This document shows, one piece after another, positions 24,116 to 35,072 of a stretch of 64,000 nucleotides of DNA (the stretch's first letter is position 1; each line of letters opens with the position of its first letter). The stretch comes from Portulaca oleracea (taxonomy: Eukaryota; Streptophyta; Magnoliopsida; Caryophyllales; Portulacaceae): positions 11,786,841-11,850,840 of the forward strand of contig CM055889.1 in the NCBI GenBank assembly GCA_029582165.1, given 5' to 3'. A program made the position numbers and the translations under genes. The notes below the pieces were generated by a model. The model worked only from the letters and a program-made list of their open reading frames with translations, searched no databases and was not told the DNA's origin.

Positions 24116-26158
24116 TACTCCGCTTCTTGAAAAAGAGTTGGGCTCAACTCTTGGGGTTCAAATCCATCGGCATCCCCATGCAAAACCAAATTATGTACTC
24201 CATCAGTCGAAGTAAGGTGACACCCATCAACCCACCCTTCATAAAGGTGTAGTAATTTCAGAAGGAAGGAGAGGTCAATTAACCATCACAAGGAACTCGT
24301 ACATGCCTAACCCTCATCAACATATTAAATAAAACAAGGAAGTCATCACAACAGAGATCAATGTCAAGGCTAGTAAAGGACGCCTTTTCTTAGACCAATA
24401 TCAGTACAGGAAGGAACGGGCTAGGATGCACGACTATGGACCTGCTAACATGCAACTCAACTCCATATAGAAACTCAGGAGTGATCGAACACTGCTCAAC
24501 ACTCCTAAGTACATTGCGGAACCTGATAGGAGTTTTGGGTAAGGGTGATGGACAAGGGAGGGAGATAAGATATTCTTGTGGAGCTAAAGATCTCTCAAGC
24601 TCACTAGGATTACTTTTTCTTGAAAAATTGAAGTCGAGTGTGGCTTTGCTCCACTTAAAGCACCCTCATCCCGTGTTGCACTCTTTTGAAGGTCTCTATA
24701 GCTTCTCACTTCCAACCCCAGTTGGTTTTGCATGTATAAGTTAGGGACGACGCTAAAGGAATTAGACTAATCTTCTTTCCTTCCACCTTGATTGAATAAG
24801 TGTTGTCAAAAGCATCATGGATGACATGTCTATCATATTTCAAGGTCTACTAAGTAGTAGGTGGAAAGCATCCATGGGAACAACATCATAAACAACATCA
24901 ATGGAGAAAGAGATAAAGGCTTGTTGAGAGTTCTTAAGGTCACTGCCATCATTGACCCTTTCATGCTATACGGGTGTGGGTGAGATAGGACAGGCAGTTG
25001 GAGCTTCTCCACTATGGTAGTAGAGGCCTAGTTGGTGCAACTTCTATTATTGATGATTATCTTGCACACCTTGCCCTTGATGGTGTACCTCGTTCTAAAA
25101 AGCTTCTCCCGTTGAGAGTCGTCTCAGGGATCCTTGATCATGATAAAGGATCACCTAGGAATCAAAACCTATCTTTCTTGAGCACAAGCCTTAACATCGA
25201 CCTTTGAGACCTCCAGTATGACTACCTTATTTGTTTGGGTTATTTCAACCATCTTCATAAGGCATTGAGCTTGGTAATGATCATAAGTGCTACATTTGAA
25301 GAATTTTCTATCCTTGAGCTTCCTAAGGTATTCCTCAATTTTTAATTAAGCTCCGTAAGATGGTTTAGATAGCTTGGAAGATTCACTTCCCTTGGATGAA
25401 GTCTCACGTCAAGAGTGACAGCTTCCCTTTCTAGAGGACCACGAGTGAGTCTCCTTCTCCTATTTCCTTTCACGAGGCCAGCTAACTCTAAAGCCGTGAA
25501 TAAAACCATCATGTTGATGTCCAACATGGGATCATATGTGATCACCGTGGCTATTTCTAAGATTCCAAACTAAACACCACTAACCCTTTTCAAGGACCCA
25601 AATTGCAGATTGGTCACGGTGCGGAGTAAATCACTCATTTGACATTTCACCCTTCGTGTTTGCTCTTCGGTATGTTTAGTAGACATCTTGAGGGATGACT
25701 GGATTTGGGGATTAGGAGGAGGAGGGGAATCGAGCTTCCCCTAGTGACATGACATGGAGGTCATTTGTGGAGTTTGGTTTTCTTGTGGGGTATATATTTG
25801 ATTGGATCATGGTTTAGGTTTTTTTTTTTTGTTTATAGGGGTTTTGAGGAGTTTTGCGAGGCTAAGTTTATGGAGGGAAGATAGGATGAAACAGGAAAGG
25901 GGGAATGCACACAATATACCAACTCCGAATGGGTTGACAATCACCAACAACAACCACACAAATCAAGTTCAACAATTCAAACTCAATCAAAACCATACAC
26001 CTTCAGAAATCATTCAAATACCAATCAAGAACTTTCAACAAGACCCCAAAACACCAAGAACAACGAAAATCACCACTAAAATAACAAGTACTAATCTAGG
26101 AACTAACAAGATAATCTCCAATAAAACTATGAGTTTTATGCCTAAGTCTAATACCAAA
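24116..26158 (-). pseudogene. Decayed gypsy gag/protease region
   Basis: On the minus strand about 24910-24820 reads 'DVVYDVVPMDAFHLLLSRP', the protease-to-RT linker of Ty3/gypsy (the 'VPMDACHLLLGRPW' type). About 25320-25230 has a worn zinc-knuckle-like 'FKCSTYDHYQAQC'. Stops and frameshifts are frequent; no RT, RNase H or integrase is found. The small open frames here (24436-24744, 24998-25207, 25342-25545) are not genes in their own right. Confidence 0.6.
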
Positions 26159-27271
26159 TGGAGAGAGCCAAACCTAGGGTCTACATAATTCCTGTGGGTG
26201 ATGGAAATCCACCCATAGAACTCATACACAACAACAACTATTTTTAGGGTTTTGGGGTAGGTTTTTACAAAAATCAAACAAGAACAAGAAACAAATTGAT
26301 ATGAACAACTCAATAGAGAATTCACTCACAAAGTTGAACTAGGATAATCAAGAATCTTGCACAAGGATCTTCCATAAGCATTGAATCTTGAATCACCCGA
26401 GAAATCTCACCAAGGAGTGAATTATAAACATCACACACTCACAAGCAAAGGGATTCTACATGCATTTCCACAAAAGAATTAGCTTTTTATTGATCAGAGT
26501 TTCAAATACCCATCAATTGCAAACTCCCAATGGAGAGAATGTTAAGTGTGAAACCTAAGTGTGTTCTTTGTTCTAAAGGGGGTTTACAAATATATAAAGA
26601 AAAGGGGGGAAAGGGAAAAAAAGGCTCGCGTGTTTTGATGAGAAATGAGTTTGACACACGTGTCAGGCTTTTCCATGCCCGCGTTAGGCCTGGCACGCCC
26701 TTGCCGAGTTTTGAGACACCTGCGCCAAGCTACAGTTTCCTTCCTCTTCCTTCTTCACCTTGTATGGGTCATGGTCATATTAAGTGTTGACATGGTCGGG
26801 TCCAACTCTTGCTCCCATACTTTTTTCCTCATGTGGCCTTCCAACTCGACCCTTGGATGAGATGAATGACCATAATGCCCCTAGGCTGCCTAAAGGACCA
26901 AAATACCCTCTGGTTGAGCTTCATTGGATGTGAAATGACCCAAATACCCTTGGCTTGATTCTTCTTCCATTGGCACCCAAAAAATGGGAGTCATACATGA
27001 CTTCGCTCCGTTATTCATGTCAATGATCCAGAGCCCCTTTAGAAGGCTCGGGAATGGTTTTGATGATAAACCAAAACTTCATTATTCAATGGCCCGGGGC
27101 CTTCCTTGATATGAACACCGTTCCCCTTGATGGCCTAAACGACCCTCCATGGACTCGGATCTACCTTGAAATGGATTTCAAACTGGTTTGATTTGTGGAG
27201 AGGGGAAGGAGGCTTTAAGCAAGCCAATAGACAAAGATGAACCAAAAATGAACTGATTCGAATACGGTTCA
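26159..27271 (-). repeat. LTR of the gypsy-type element (longer copy)
   Basis: The longer partner of 23306-24115. Its minus strand starts TGAACCGTATTCG. A candidate TATA region ('tacaaatatataaag', plus strand about 26585) reads TATATTT on the minus strand. Confidence 0.7.
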
Positions 27272-27753
27272 CAATCTGTGTCTAATGTTTCTCCTGATTT
27301 TGATGACTCAATCTTATTATATTCGAAAATTGGTGTGAAGTAAAACGAGAAAAAAGGTCTTAGGGAAATCTAAGTGAAGGTTGATTACGGAAGCATGCAA
27401 CTCGAAAGTCTAAGTCTTCTACCAATGTAGATCCTCTTAATTTAAATGATTTCAAGGGTATTGAAGCAGTGCTTGATTGCAAGAGGGCCTTGGTGAGGAA
27501 GATTTGCGATTTACAGGTTATTGATGCTAACAAGAATTGATGACTTATTGTTTGACTCTTGCAGTAGTTTCGAGTTTGATATTTGCATCTTTTCGCTATT
27601 TTTTTTTATGTTTGTGGTTTATTGGGTGTATCTTTTAGCTATTGTGACTTTTGTCTTGCTGTCCTTTCTGGTGTTTTGCTGATTTCGGATATTTGTAGCA
27701 TATTTAATGTGAATTTTAGCCTTGAAAGGCTTTCAATATTCCAAAAAAAAAAA

Positions 27754-28608
27754 ACAACAAAAGATAGATAGACAAACATGGAACATGTAACTATCCAACA
27801 GCCTATTAAAAAAAATGACCCATCACCTACCCCAAAATCAAATATTACATCATGTACTTAGGACCATGAAGCATCATCCATGAAGCATCATCGTCCCGGT
27901 GCTCATCTAATTTCTGTTTTGGACTTCTTTGATTTTGTTTGAGCTTCATAATATTTAGGTCAAGTGTTAAATTTAAGTTGGGACCATGAATAAATATGGT
28001 CCCAACTCCTAAGTGTATTATCTAATTTCTAACCCAAAATTTCTACATAGGTTGGGCCTTCTTTTATTTCTACCAAAATTTAATCCTTGATGTGGATGGT
28101 AATTAGAAAGATGGGGTTGTCTACCGGCCCATCTCTTTGGCTGAAGAGACTCATATGTGCATAAGTCTCATTCAAAGAAAATCAGATAAAGGACAATGAT
28201 ACTTGTATTGCCTTAATACACTTTAAAGTGTTTTTTTTTAAAAAATCAAATTACTATTTATCATAATTTTTACTCTAAATTGTCAATTACAATGGGTTTA
28301 GTATTCGTTGATTATGCAAATAAATATAAATGACACAAGATCAAATCAACCCAATCCTTAGCCACATTTCAATGGTTTTTTTTTAAAATTTTTTTTAAAG
28401 AAATTATGAATAAAAGTATCAGATCGATATAGTATTTATTTATAGATTTTAATTATATTATTTGTAAAATTTAATATGAAATATTGTAGTTTTTATAGTA
28501 AAAAGAAATTTAATTAGTGCCTTGCACCAAATACTCATATTAATTTTTAATGTTACGATCATTAAAAATTGAGCAAGATGAATATCTTGATACTAGCATC
28601 TATGTATA
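27754..28608. other. Intergenic
   Basis: AT-rich spacer after the LINE poly(A). No coding or RNA feature recognised. Confidence 0.5.
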
Positions 28609-28866
28609 TACTTTCTCTTTCTCATTTTATGTATCACCTAGATTGATACGTAAGTCAAACTTTGAAAATTTTGACTATTAATTTCTCAATACATATAATA
28701 TTTTATTCTATAAAAAATACTATCATTAAATTCGTAAAAAAAAATATATTAACATAAGAGCATAATATTCTTTTTTCTATAAAATATCATGCAAGAATCA
28801 TTAGTGAAAGATAACTGTGAAATAATTAATGCATGACATATAAAATCTGAAGGAGGGATTGTATAA
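28609..28866. mobile_element. Stowaway-like MITE
   Basis: The left end 'tactttctctttctcatttt' pairs loosely with the right end ('aaatctgaaggagggattgta'), giving a CTCCCTCC-type TIR with TA at both edges. The interior resembles that of the Stowaway copy at 63328-63562. It lies about 150 bp past the 3' end of DIR gene 2. Confidence 0.5.
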
Positions 28867-29012
28867 TAAGAAAGTCAAAAGCTTGATCCTTATTTTGCAA
28901 AAAAAGAAAAGGGTTACAAACATAATATTTAAATTTCCATCAAAAAAAAAACATAATATTTAAATGATGAGAGGTAAGGAAGACAAACTGATCATAGAGC
29001 TAGGTGCAGACA

Positions 29013-29609
29013 TCAGTGAATAATGGTAACAGTATAGCCAACAATGGCATTTGCAGCCGCAACGTCAAAGAAGTAAGTCTTGGCCAAGGCATACCCACGG
29101 GCCATGCGGAAAACCCCGGTTCCACCGACCACCGGAAACTCCCTTTCCGGGTGGGTAATCGGGTTCAGGGCCAGGATGCTGATTGTGCTCCCGTTGTAGA
29201 TCCCATCCAAAAAGGTTAAACTCAAGCCCATAATCAGGGCAGGGGCTTCCATGGACGCAAACCCGTAAAACCCCTGCGCACGCCCCACAAGCTTCGAGCT
29301 TGGGTCGGGCCCCACGGTAAGCGGGTCGTCAGCCATGATGATGGCTCCAAACTCGGTGAAGCTTTTGGTTTTGGGGCCAAGGACCACCGGAATGGCTGTC
29401 ACGGAGTCACCGGTGAGGTTATCATGAAAGTAAAATTGCAGGACAGTTGTGCGTTCCTTGCCGTAGACCTCCGTCTTAGCCCACGTCGGACCAGACTTAG
29501 GCTTGGGCTCATAAGCCCGAGCCTGAGTTTGAGATCTCATACTCATCATGATCATCAAAGCTGTGATAGCCATCAACATCTTAGCTAGATGTTTTGGCTT
29601 GCCCATCAT
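29013..29609 (-). CDS. Dirigent protein, DIR gene 2 (198 aa)
   Basis: A complete intronless frame beginning MMGKPKHLAK. Two adjacent ATGs exist, and the second (29604-29606) gives the MGKP start seen in DIR gene 1. A hydrophobic signal peptide covers roughly residues 8-30. Then come 'WAKTEVYGKERTTVLQFYFH', 'DNLTGDSVTA', 'DDPLTVGPDPSSKLVGRAQG', 'FLDGIYNGSTISI', the signature 'REFPVVGGTGVFRMARGYAL' and 'NAIVGYTVTIIH'. All dirigent landmarks are intact and the length is normal. The product should be an apoplastic, N-glycosylated trimer directing monolignol radical coupling. It is closer to DIR gene 3 than to gene 1 (shared 'FYFHDNLTGDSVTA' and 'DDPLTVGPDP'), suggesting a later duplication of that pair. 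Coupling specificity cannot be read from the sequence. Confidence 0.95.
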   Translation of the reverse strand: MMGKPKHLAKMLMAITALMIMMSMRSQTQARAYEPKPKSGPTWAKTEVYGKERTTVLQFYFHDNLTGDSVTAIPVVLGPKTKSFTEFGAIIMADDPLTVGPDPSSKLVGRAQGFYGFASMEAPALIMGLSLTFLDGIYNGSTISILALNPITHPEREFPVVGGTGVFRMARGYALAKTYFFDVAAANAIVGYTVTIIH

Positions 29610-29706
29610 TAGTGTTAATTTGAATTTTTTTTTTTCAATATGTCTTGGTGTCTATTAACGTGGACTTACTATTTGGATTGGATGCAGGCAGCTGGGGGAG
29701 GGGGTG

Positions 29707-29720
29707 GCAATATATACTAC
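29707..29720 (-). promoter_or_regulatory. TATA box of DIR gene 2
   Basis: The minus strand reads GTAGTATATATTGC about 100 nt upstream of the ATG, giving a 5' UTR of about 70 nt. Confidence 0.6.
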
Positions 29721-29939
29721 ATACATGCAAAGCATATACTCTATGATAAATAATCTTAATCTTAATTATATACGTGAATATAAAACAGAAAGGAACAAAT
29801 GAAGACCGCGACTCCTAAAACTTTTTCTTAATAAATTTGCTGGGGTACCCAGCTAGAGGCGTAGACAGTTGAATTTCTGTATGGATAAAAATTAATTATG
29901 AGATCGATATACATGTCGTGGTACATTATTGCTAAGCAA

Positions 29940-30286
29940 AATATAAATATCTTCATCTTGCATTTCATTTAAATTACTTATAAAATTAAATATAAATATA
30001 TTTAAATTATTATAAAGATATATTTTATTACTTTAAAAGTTATTATAAACATTATAAAAATAATTAATTATTTATATTTTTTCATAAATATAAAACTATG
30101 CATAAAAGTGTATTTTTTATCATGATTGATAAAACTATGCTATTATTTATATTTTTTGACCTAGCTAATAAGTATGATACTCTTATAGTTATAAATATAT
30201 ATAATTATTATAAAAAATATTATTAAAAATTATAAAAATATAAAATATGAACAATTTAAGATGATTATTAATCATCTTGAGTCAAC
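29940..30286. mobile_element. MITE family X, copy 1 (5' side of DIR gene 2)
   Basis: Aligns throughout with 41905-42253: 'atcttgcatttc...', 'cataaatataaaactatg', 'tttgacctagctaat', then '...tcatcttgagtcaaca'. The second copy shows clear ~33-bp inverted ends; here the left end is worn. It sits about 330 bp upstream of the DIR gene 2 ATG. Confidence 0.65.
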
Positions 30287-30609
30287 ATATATATCATTAT
30301 CCAAAAATTATGTTTTCATGCATACGCCAACAAAGAAAAAGAAAACAATAGGATAGAAGTTTTCATCCATCATAACTAATCAATCATTATTTTTATAAGC
30401 TCCACCATCTAACCAATTGACAATAGTTTTTATTGCATCGTTTCGTCGGTTTTGAACGACAAGTTTAAATAACTTATTAGTATATAGGCAAGTTTTGTAT
30501 GATAGAATTTTTGAAATAAAAAAAGATAGAATTTGTGGAAAATACTCCATGGAACTGGTATAAAAATCATAGTATTATATATTGAAATGAAAAAATTATG
30601 TAATTGAAT

Positions 30610-31370
30610 TTTCGTTATTAATACCATATATAAATTATATAAAATTATATTTATATTCTTATTGTTTAAAATTTATAAAAAAAGACTTAAAATATATTTA
30701 GTGGCTGACAGGGTTGATTTGGCTTTTAGGGTATCATTTAATTACGTTAATGGAGCCAACATTTATTAAACTTCTTATGATTGAAGATTAACTCAAGCCA
30801 TGAGAAAATTAATATCAAAAGTAAAAATAAATATTAATTAAATAAAATATAAAACATTTAAGAAATACATTAGGTCAAGGTCCTATTCGGCAAAATTAGT
30901 GTTTTAGATAGTTGAAAGAGGCTTATGTAGCGGATAACGGTTTAAGTGTAGTGGACAGCGGATGACTGTTCAAATGAGAATTGTGTTCGGTAAATTTAGT
31001 GGTTGAATTAACATATTAATGAAAATTGACATAAAAGGATATCAATGATTTCCAAAGTTAAATTTCCAAAGGGTATTTTTTGACCGAAAAATATGAAACG
31101 CTACTTCAACCGCTAAAAGTTAACTTTATTAGCGTTTCACAAAACGCTCCTTAAAATGCTAAACGTTCCTCAAAACGCTAGCTTACCGAATGCTAATATT
31201 TATGCAATTAGAGTTTTGACTTGGTAAAGATGCTAAACACTACCCCAAACGCTACTACCAAACACAACCCAAGACTTACATCATGACCCATTAAAAATTA
31301 GATTATAACTTATAAGCAAGTTCTTCAGCCTGAAAATTACAATTACTAGTATTATGTCTGTCCTTCATAT
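30610..31370. repeat. Repeat family Y, copy 1, with a nested MITE
   Basis: 30610-30880 and 31267-31360 together align with 39880-40205 ('cattaggtcaagg ... cttacatcatgacccattaa', 'gcctgaaaattacaa'). The Y2 copy is uninterrupted, so 30881-31266 is a later insertion. A third, partial copy is at about 48995-49145. TIRs for Y itself were not established. Confidence 0.6.
30881..31266. mobile_element. hAT-like MITE nested in repeat Y
   Basis: Proved as an insertion by the empty copy of Y near 40126. Ends 'tcctattcggcaaaa' and 'ctaccaaacacaa' resemble the '(T)GTGTTTGGTA' ends of hAT-type MITEs. The flanks GGTCAAGG and ACCCAAGA are a possible worn 8-bp TSD of the site GGCCAAGG. The interior has repeated 'aaacgct' motifs and no coding. 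Confidence 0.65.
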
Positions 31371-31432
31371 AAATTATTTTCATATATATCTTTCACTGGC
31401 TTTGTAGATAAAATCGATTTTATGGAATTTTT

Positions 31433-31915
31433 TGTTGGAGAAAAAACAATAATGGATGGGAATTAACTGAGTAAAGCAAAAGAGTCGTGGGTGTGCCTAC
31501 TCTCCTTAGACTTTTGTATCAACCATACAATATTTTAGGGATAAAACTCTGTCAAGGAAACTCTAAGAATTTAGTTTCAAACCTCCATGATCAAACTTTA
31601 GAATTGTTGCAGTTCAACACTAGAGAAAGGTTGTTTATAATGGAAAATGAAAACATCCAATGAACAAATGACAACAAGCATCCTATTTTTAAGCCTTTGA
31701 AGAGGTACTTAGATAGGATTAGAAATGGATAATCATCCTTAATGGATAAGGATTAATAACCATCACTAATGTATAGGACTTGATAATCATCATTAATGAT
31801 AAGAATTGGATAAATGATGATAATATCAAATAAGATCATCATTATCCAAAATAGGAATTATTAAGAACTTATCCACTTATAGTTCCTAACCCTATACACT
31901 TGAAATTATCTAACA
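31433..31915 (-). repeat. 3' LTR of the copia element
   Basis: 483 bp, highly similar to 37297-37778. The TATA region is mutated here (plus strand 'cctatttttaagcc' against 'cctatttataagcc' in the partner). Confidence 0.9.
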
Positions 31916-32755
31916 ATCCCTCGCCATTTCGAGTGTATGAGATTCATAAACCAATATCTCAAACACTCCCGCCATTTGGAAAAATTCAACATGCATCCAA
32001 AGCAAAACACCAAGTAGAGAGTAAATTGTACATCATGAGAAGTGTCTCGCGACATGAACTTCCACATACTGAACATAATTTCAATTAGTCGAAATAATAT
32101 AGTAGACAAGCTTTGAACTATACATTTTTGTTGACTAATTGAATACGTTACACTATACAATCACTCAACTATTATTCTTGCACTTTATGACACTGTTAAC
32201 CGCTATGTGTCCATATCCTCTCGTGAGCACATATAGCCAAGCCCATTAGCCCCTTGAAGTGGCTACATGTTATAAGTGCAAGTAAATTTAAGTTTATAGT
32301 TTTCAAACAAAGGAACTTGCCCACACATACATGCGTGTGTAACTACCCACACATACAAGTGCAATGAACCAATGTATTCGCTTTACATATATGAGTGGCC
32401 AGAATATGTGCTTACCATACATAGTAAGTGTGGCTAAATTTTCCCCATAGTTTCAAACAACACACTTAGCTAAGTGTGGGGAGTAGTCTTAGCTACATTT
32501 ATATGTGTGGCTAACAACCATTTTAAGTGTGGCTAAATACATCTTTTCTTGTAGTGACACTTCATGCTCACATAGGTAGACCGAACTTGTATGCTCCTGT
32601 AATTAAGCACCCATCCAAAACTCAGTCCATTAAGAGTATAACAACTCATCCTCTTATCATCACAGTTAGTTAAGCACTTTCTTACCTGGAACGGTTTTAG
32701 AGTGTGCTTCCAACCATTATATGAAAAGGTCACTCACCTCGAACTTGACATCAAG

Positions 32756-33531
32756 TCAAGTATCAAGTAGAGGCCTCGCTATTAACGGTAAATATTTGGG
32801 CTTAATTCTCATCCCCCTTGATGATTTAATCACCAAGTCCTTGCTTAATCCTTTGGTAAAGGAATCAGCGAGGTTATCACTTGAGGTTACATAATCAATA
32901 GTCACAACTCCATCCTTGAATAATTGATGTGTGTATGCAGGTCTAAGTCCAATGTGCCTTGATTTGCCATTATAGACATGGCTATACAGCTTAGCAATGG
33001 TAGATTTACTATCACAATGCATGGAAATGGGAGCCATAGGCTTAGGCTAAGTCGGTATTTCCAACATTAAATCTCGTAGCCATTCTGCTTCCTTACAAGC
33101 CGAAGCAACGGCTACAAACTCGGATGCCATGGTGGAATCACTAATACAGGTTTGTTTCTTGGATGCCCAAGAAACCACACCACCACCTAGCAAAAATATC
33201 CAACCCGAAGTAGAGGAGTAATCCTCCTTATCACTAGCCCAACTTGCATCTGAGTACTCTTCTATGACCGAAGGCTCTCCTGACTAATGCAAGGCATAAT
33301 GCTGGGTTTGCTTAAGGTATCTTAACACCCTTCGAATTGCATGCCAATGATGCTTACTAGGGTTACTGGTATACCTACTCAACCTGCCAACTGCAAATGC
33401 AGTGTCCGACCTTGTGCTAGTCATAACATACATCAAACTACAAATGACTAGCATATTCAACTTGAGCAACGAGCCTGCCATTATTCTTAACCAAATGATA
33501 ATTAGGATCAAAAGGTGTAGATACTGGAGAA
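32756..33531 (-). pseudogene. Copia RNase H and end of reverse transcriptase
   Basis: 33284-33531 carries the RT-to-RNase H connection ('[20 protein letters not shown]' type, then '[20 protein letters not shown]'). After stops, 32756-33037 holds the RNase H C-terminal part: 'MHCDSKSTIAKLYSHVYNGK', 'SRHIGLR', 'TIDYVTSSDNLADSFTKGLS'. The D of 'CDS' and the 'NLADxFTK' motif are conserved. The frame is broken several times. Confidence 0.85.
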
Positions 33532-34086
33532 GGGTTGTTTGCATTTTGGACCTCAAAGTATATGGTAATTTATTTTTTGAACCCTCGGTTTTATTATTTA
33601 TTTTTTGGACCCTAATGTTTATGGGTTGAATAAAAAAGGACCTTAAAGTTTGTAGGTTGAAAAAAAGGTCTTTGTACTGTTTTTCTTTTTCTTCCTATGT
33701 TTGAATTTATCTCCCGATTAGCGTCAAACTTCAGGACTAAGGTTAAAACTAATATTAAAACTGTAATATACCTCTCTTATTAATGTCAGAACTACTTAGT
33801 CCCTAGTTACTTTAGAGTCTAATTAGCTCCGACATGAATAAGCAAGGTGTATTATAGCTTTAATGTTAGTTTTAACCTTAGTCCTGAAGTTTGACACTAA
33901 TCGGGATATAAATTCAAACATGGGAAGAAAAAGAAAAACAGTACACGAGCCTTTTTTTCAACCAACAAACTTTAAGGTCTTTTTTTATTCAACCCATAAA
34001 CTTTGGGATCCAAAAAATAAATAATAAAACCAAGGGTTCAAAAAATAAATTACCCTAAATTTTAGGGTCCAAAATGCAAAAAACCC
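33532..34086. mobile_element. Palindromic Mutator-like MITE inside copia pol
   Basis: Left end GGGTTGTTTGCATTTTGGACC, right end GGTCCAAAATGCAAAAAACCC. The two arms (about 270 bp each) pair almost fully, making a near-perfect hairpin. It is flanked by TACTGGAGAA on both sides (33522-33531, 34087-34096), a 9-10 bp TSD. It splits the reverse transcriptase just after the 'YVDDM' region. Non-coding. Confidence 0.88.
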
Positions 34087-35072
34087 TACTGGAGAAGTTT
34101 CCTTACATATTTCTCCAATATCTTCTCAATGTAATGGGATTGCGGTAAGCATATACCTTCATCATTTCTGATGATCTTGATGCCTAAAATCACATCCGCC
34201 TCACCCATGTCTTTCTTAGAAAACTTGGATGACAGAAAACTTTTAGTTTTCTCAACTTGTTCCAAGTCGGTCTCAAAGATCAACATGTCATCCACATATG
34301 AATAGATTATCACACCTCTTCCATTCTCAAACTTATAGTATACACACTTATCAGAAGCATTGATGATAAAACCAAAAGATAAGACAACTTTATCAATTTT
34401 TTATGCCACTGCTTGGGGGCTTGTTTTAAACCGTACAAAGATCTTACTAGTTTGCAAACTTTCTTTTCTTGACCCTTGACTACAAAGCCTTCAGGTTGTT
34501 TCATATACACCTCTTCTTCTAATTCACCATTTAGAAAAGCAGTCTTGACATTCATTTGGTGAATTACTAACTTATAAGTGGTAGCTAACGCTATTAGAAC
34601 CCTTATAGTCGTTATTCTAGCCACTGGTGCATAAGTGTCAAAGTAATATATACCATGTCTTTGTGTAAAGCTCCTAACAACATGACGAGCTTTATACCTT
34701 TGTATGGTACCATCTACTTTTCTTTTCCTTTTAAAGATCCATTTAGAGGTGATGGGCTTACTGCCCGATGGTAGATCCACTAGGACTCATGTATTTTTTT
34801 TCCATTATAGAATCCATTTCCTCTTGTATTGCTTACCTCCAAAAGGGAGCATCTTGAGATTCCATAGCTTCCTTAAAATTGCTAGGATCATTATCAATGT
34901 TATAAACATAGGGAGTTTGCTTGTGAATGATATCCCTTGTCCCCTCTACTAAGTAGAGATAAAAATCATCTCCAAATGACTTTTCCTTTCTAATTCTTTT
35001 ACTCCTTCGAACTTCTATTATTTCATCATTCTCATGATATTCATCAGAAGTTTGCTTATTTTTTGGAACCAT
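34086..35072 (-). pseudogene. Copia reverse transcriptase
   Basis: 34833-35072 is the integrase-RT linker ('VRRSKRIRKEKSFGDDFYLY'). 34310-34780 has the RT core ('ITSKWIFKRKRKVDGTIQRY', 'DTYAPVARITTIRVLIALA', 'HQMNVKTAFLNGELEEEVYM', 'VRSLYGLKQAPKQWHKK'). 34086-34313 has the catalytic 'YVDDM' box. A frameshift separates these pieces, and the MITE at 33532-34086 removes continuity with the rest of RT. Domain content matches plant copia pol. Confidence 0.9.

Larger units (their letters stand above)
23306..27271 (-). mobile_element. Decayed gypsy-type LTR element
   Basis: Direct repeats 23306-24115 and 26159-27271 act as LTRs. On the minus strand they begin TGARCYRTATT and end CTCTCCA, followed (left of 26159) by 'TTTGGTATTAGACTTAGG', a primer-site-like sequence near TGGTATCAGAG. 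The left copy lacks about 300 bp present in the right. Flanks AAATT and CAATC do not match cleanly. The interior is 2.04 kb with only gag/protease remnants, so it is non-autonomous. Confidence 0.7.
22400..27750 (+). mobile_element. Second RRM-ORF1 LINE-like remnant, split by a gypsy element
   Basis: The left part (about 22400-23305) contains an RRM remnant: 'LFVDNLFVRVDNVYLKTYL' near 22720, then in a shifted frame 'FGVVVHAYIPGKFGRNGK'. The frame at 23060-23220 includes 'SGEYVVSLDLGRTFSDKD'. The right part (27272-27750) has a C-terminal piece ('IEAVLDCKRALVRKICDLQV'), stops, about 200 bp of T-rich 3' sequence and an A-run at 27742-27753. Layout matches the remnant at 17695-19137: RRM ORF1, short tail, poly(A), no reverse transcriptase. 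The middle is the inserted element 23306-27271. Confidence 0.55.
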
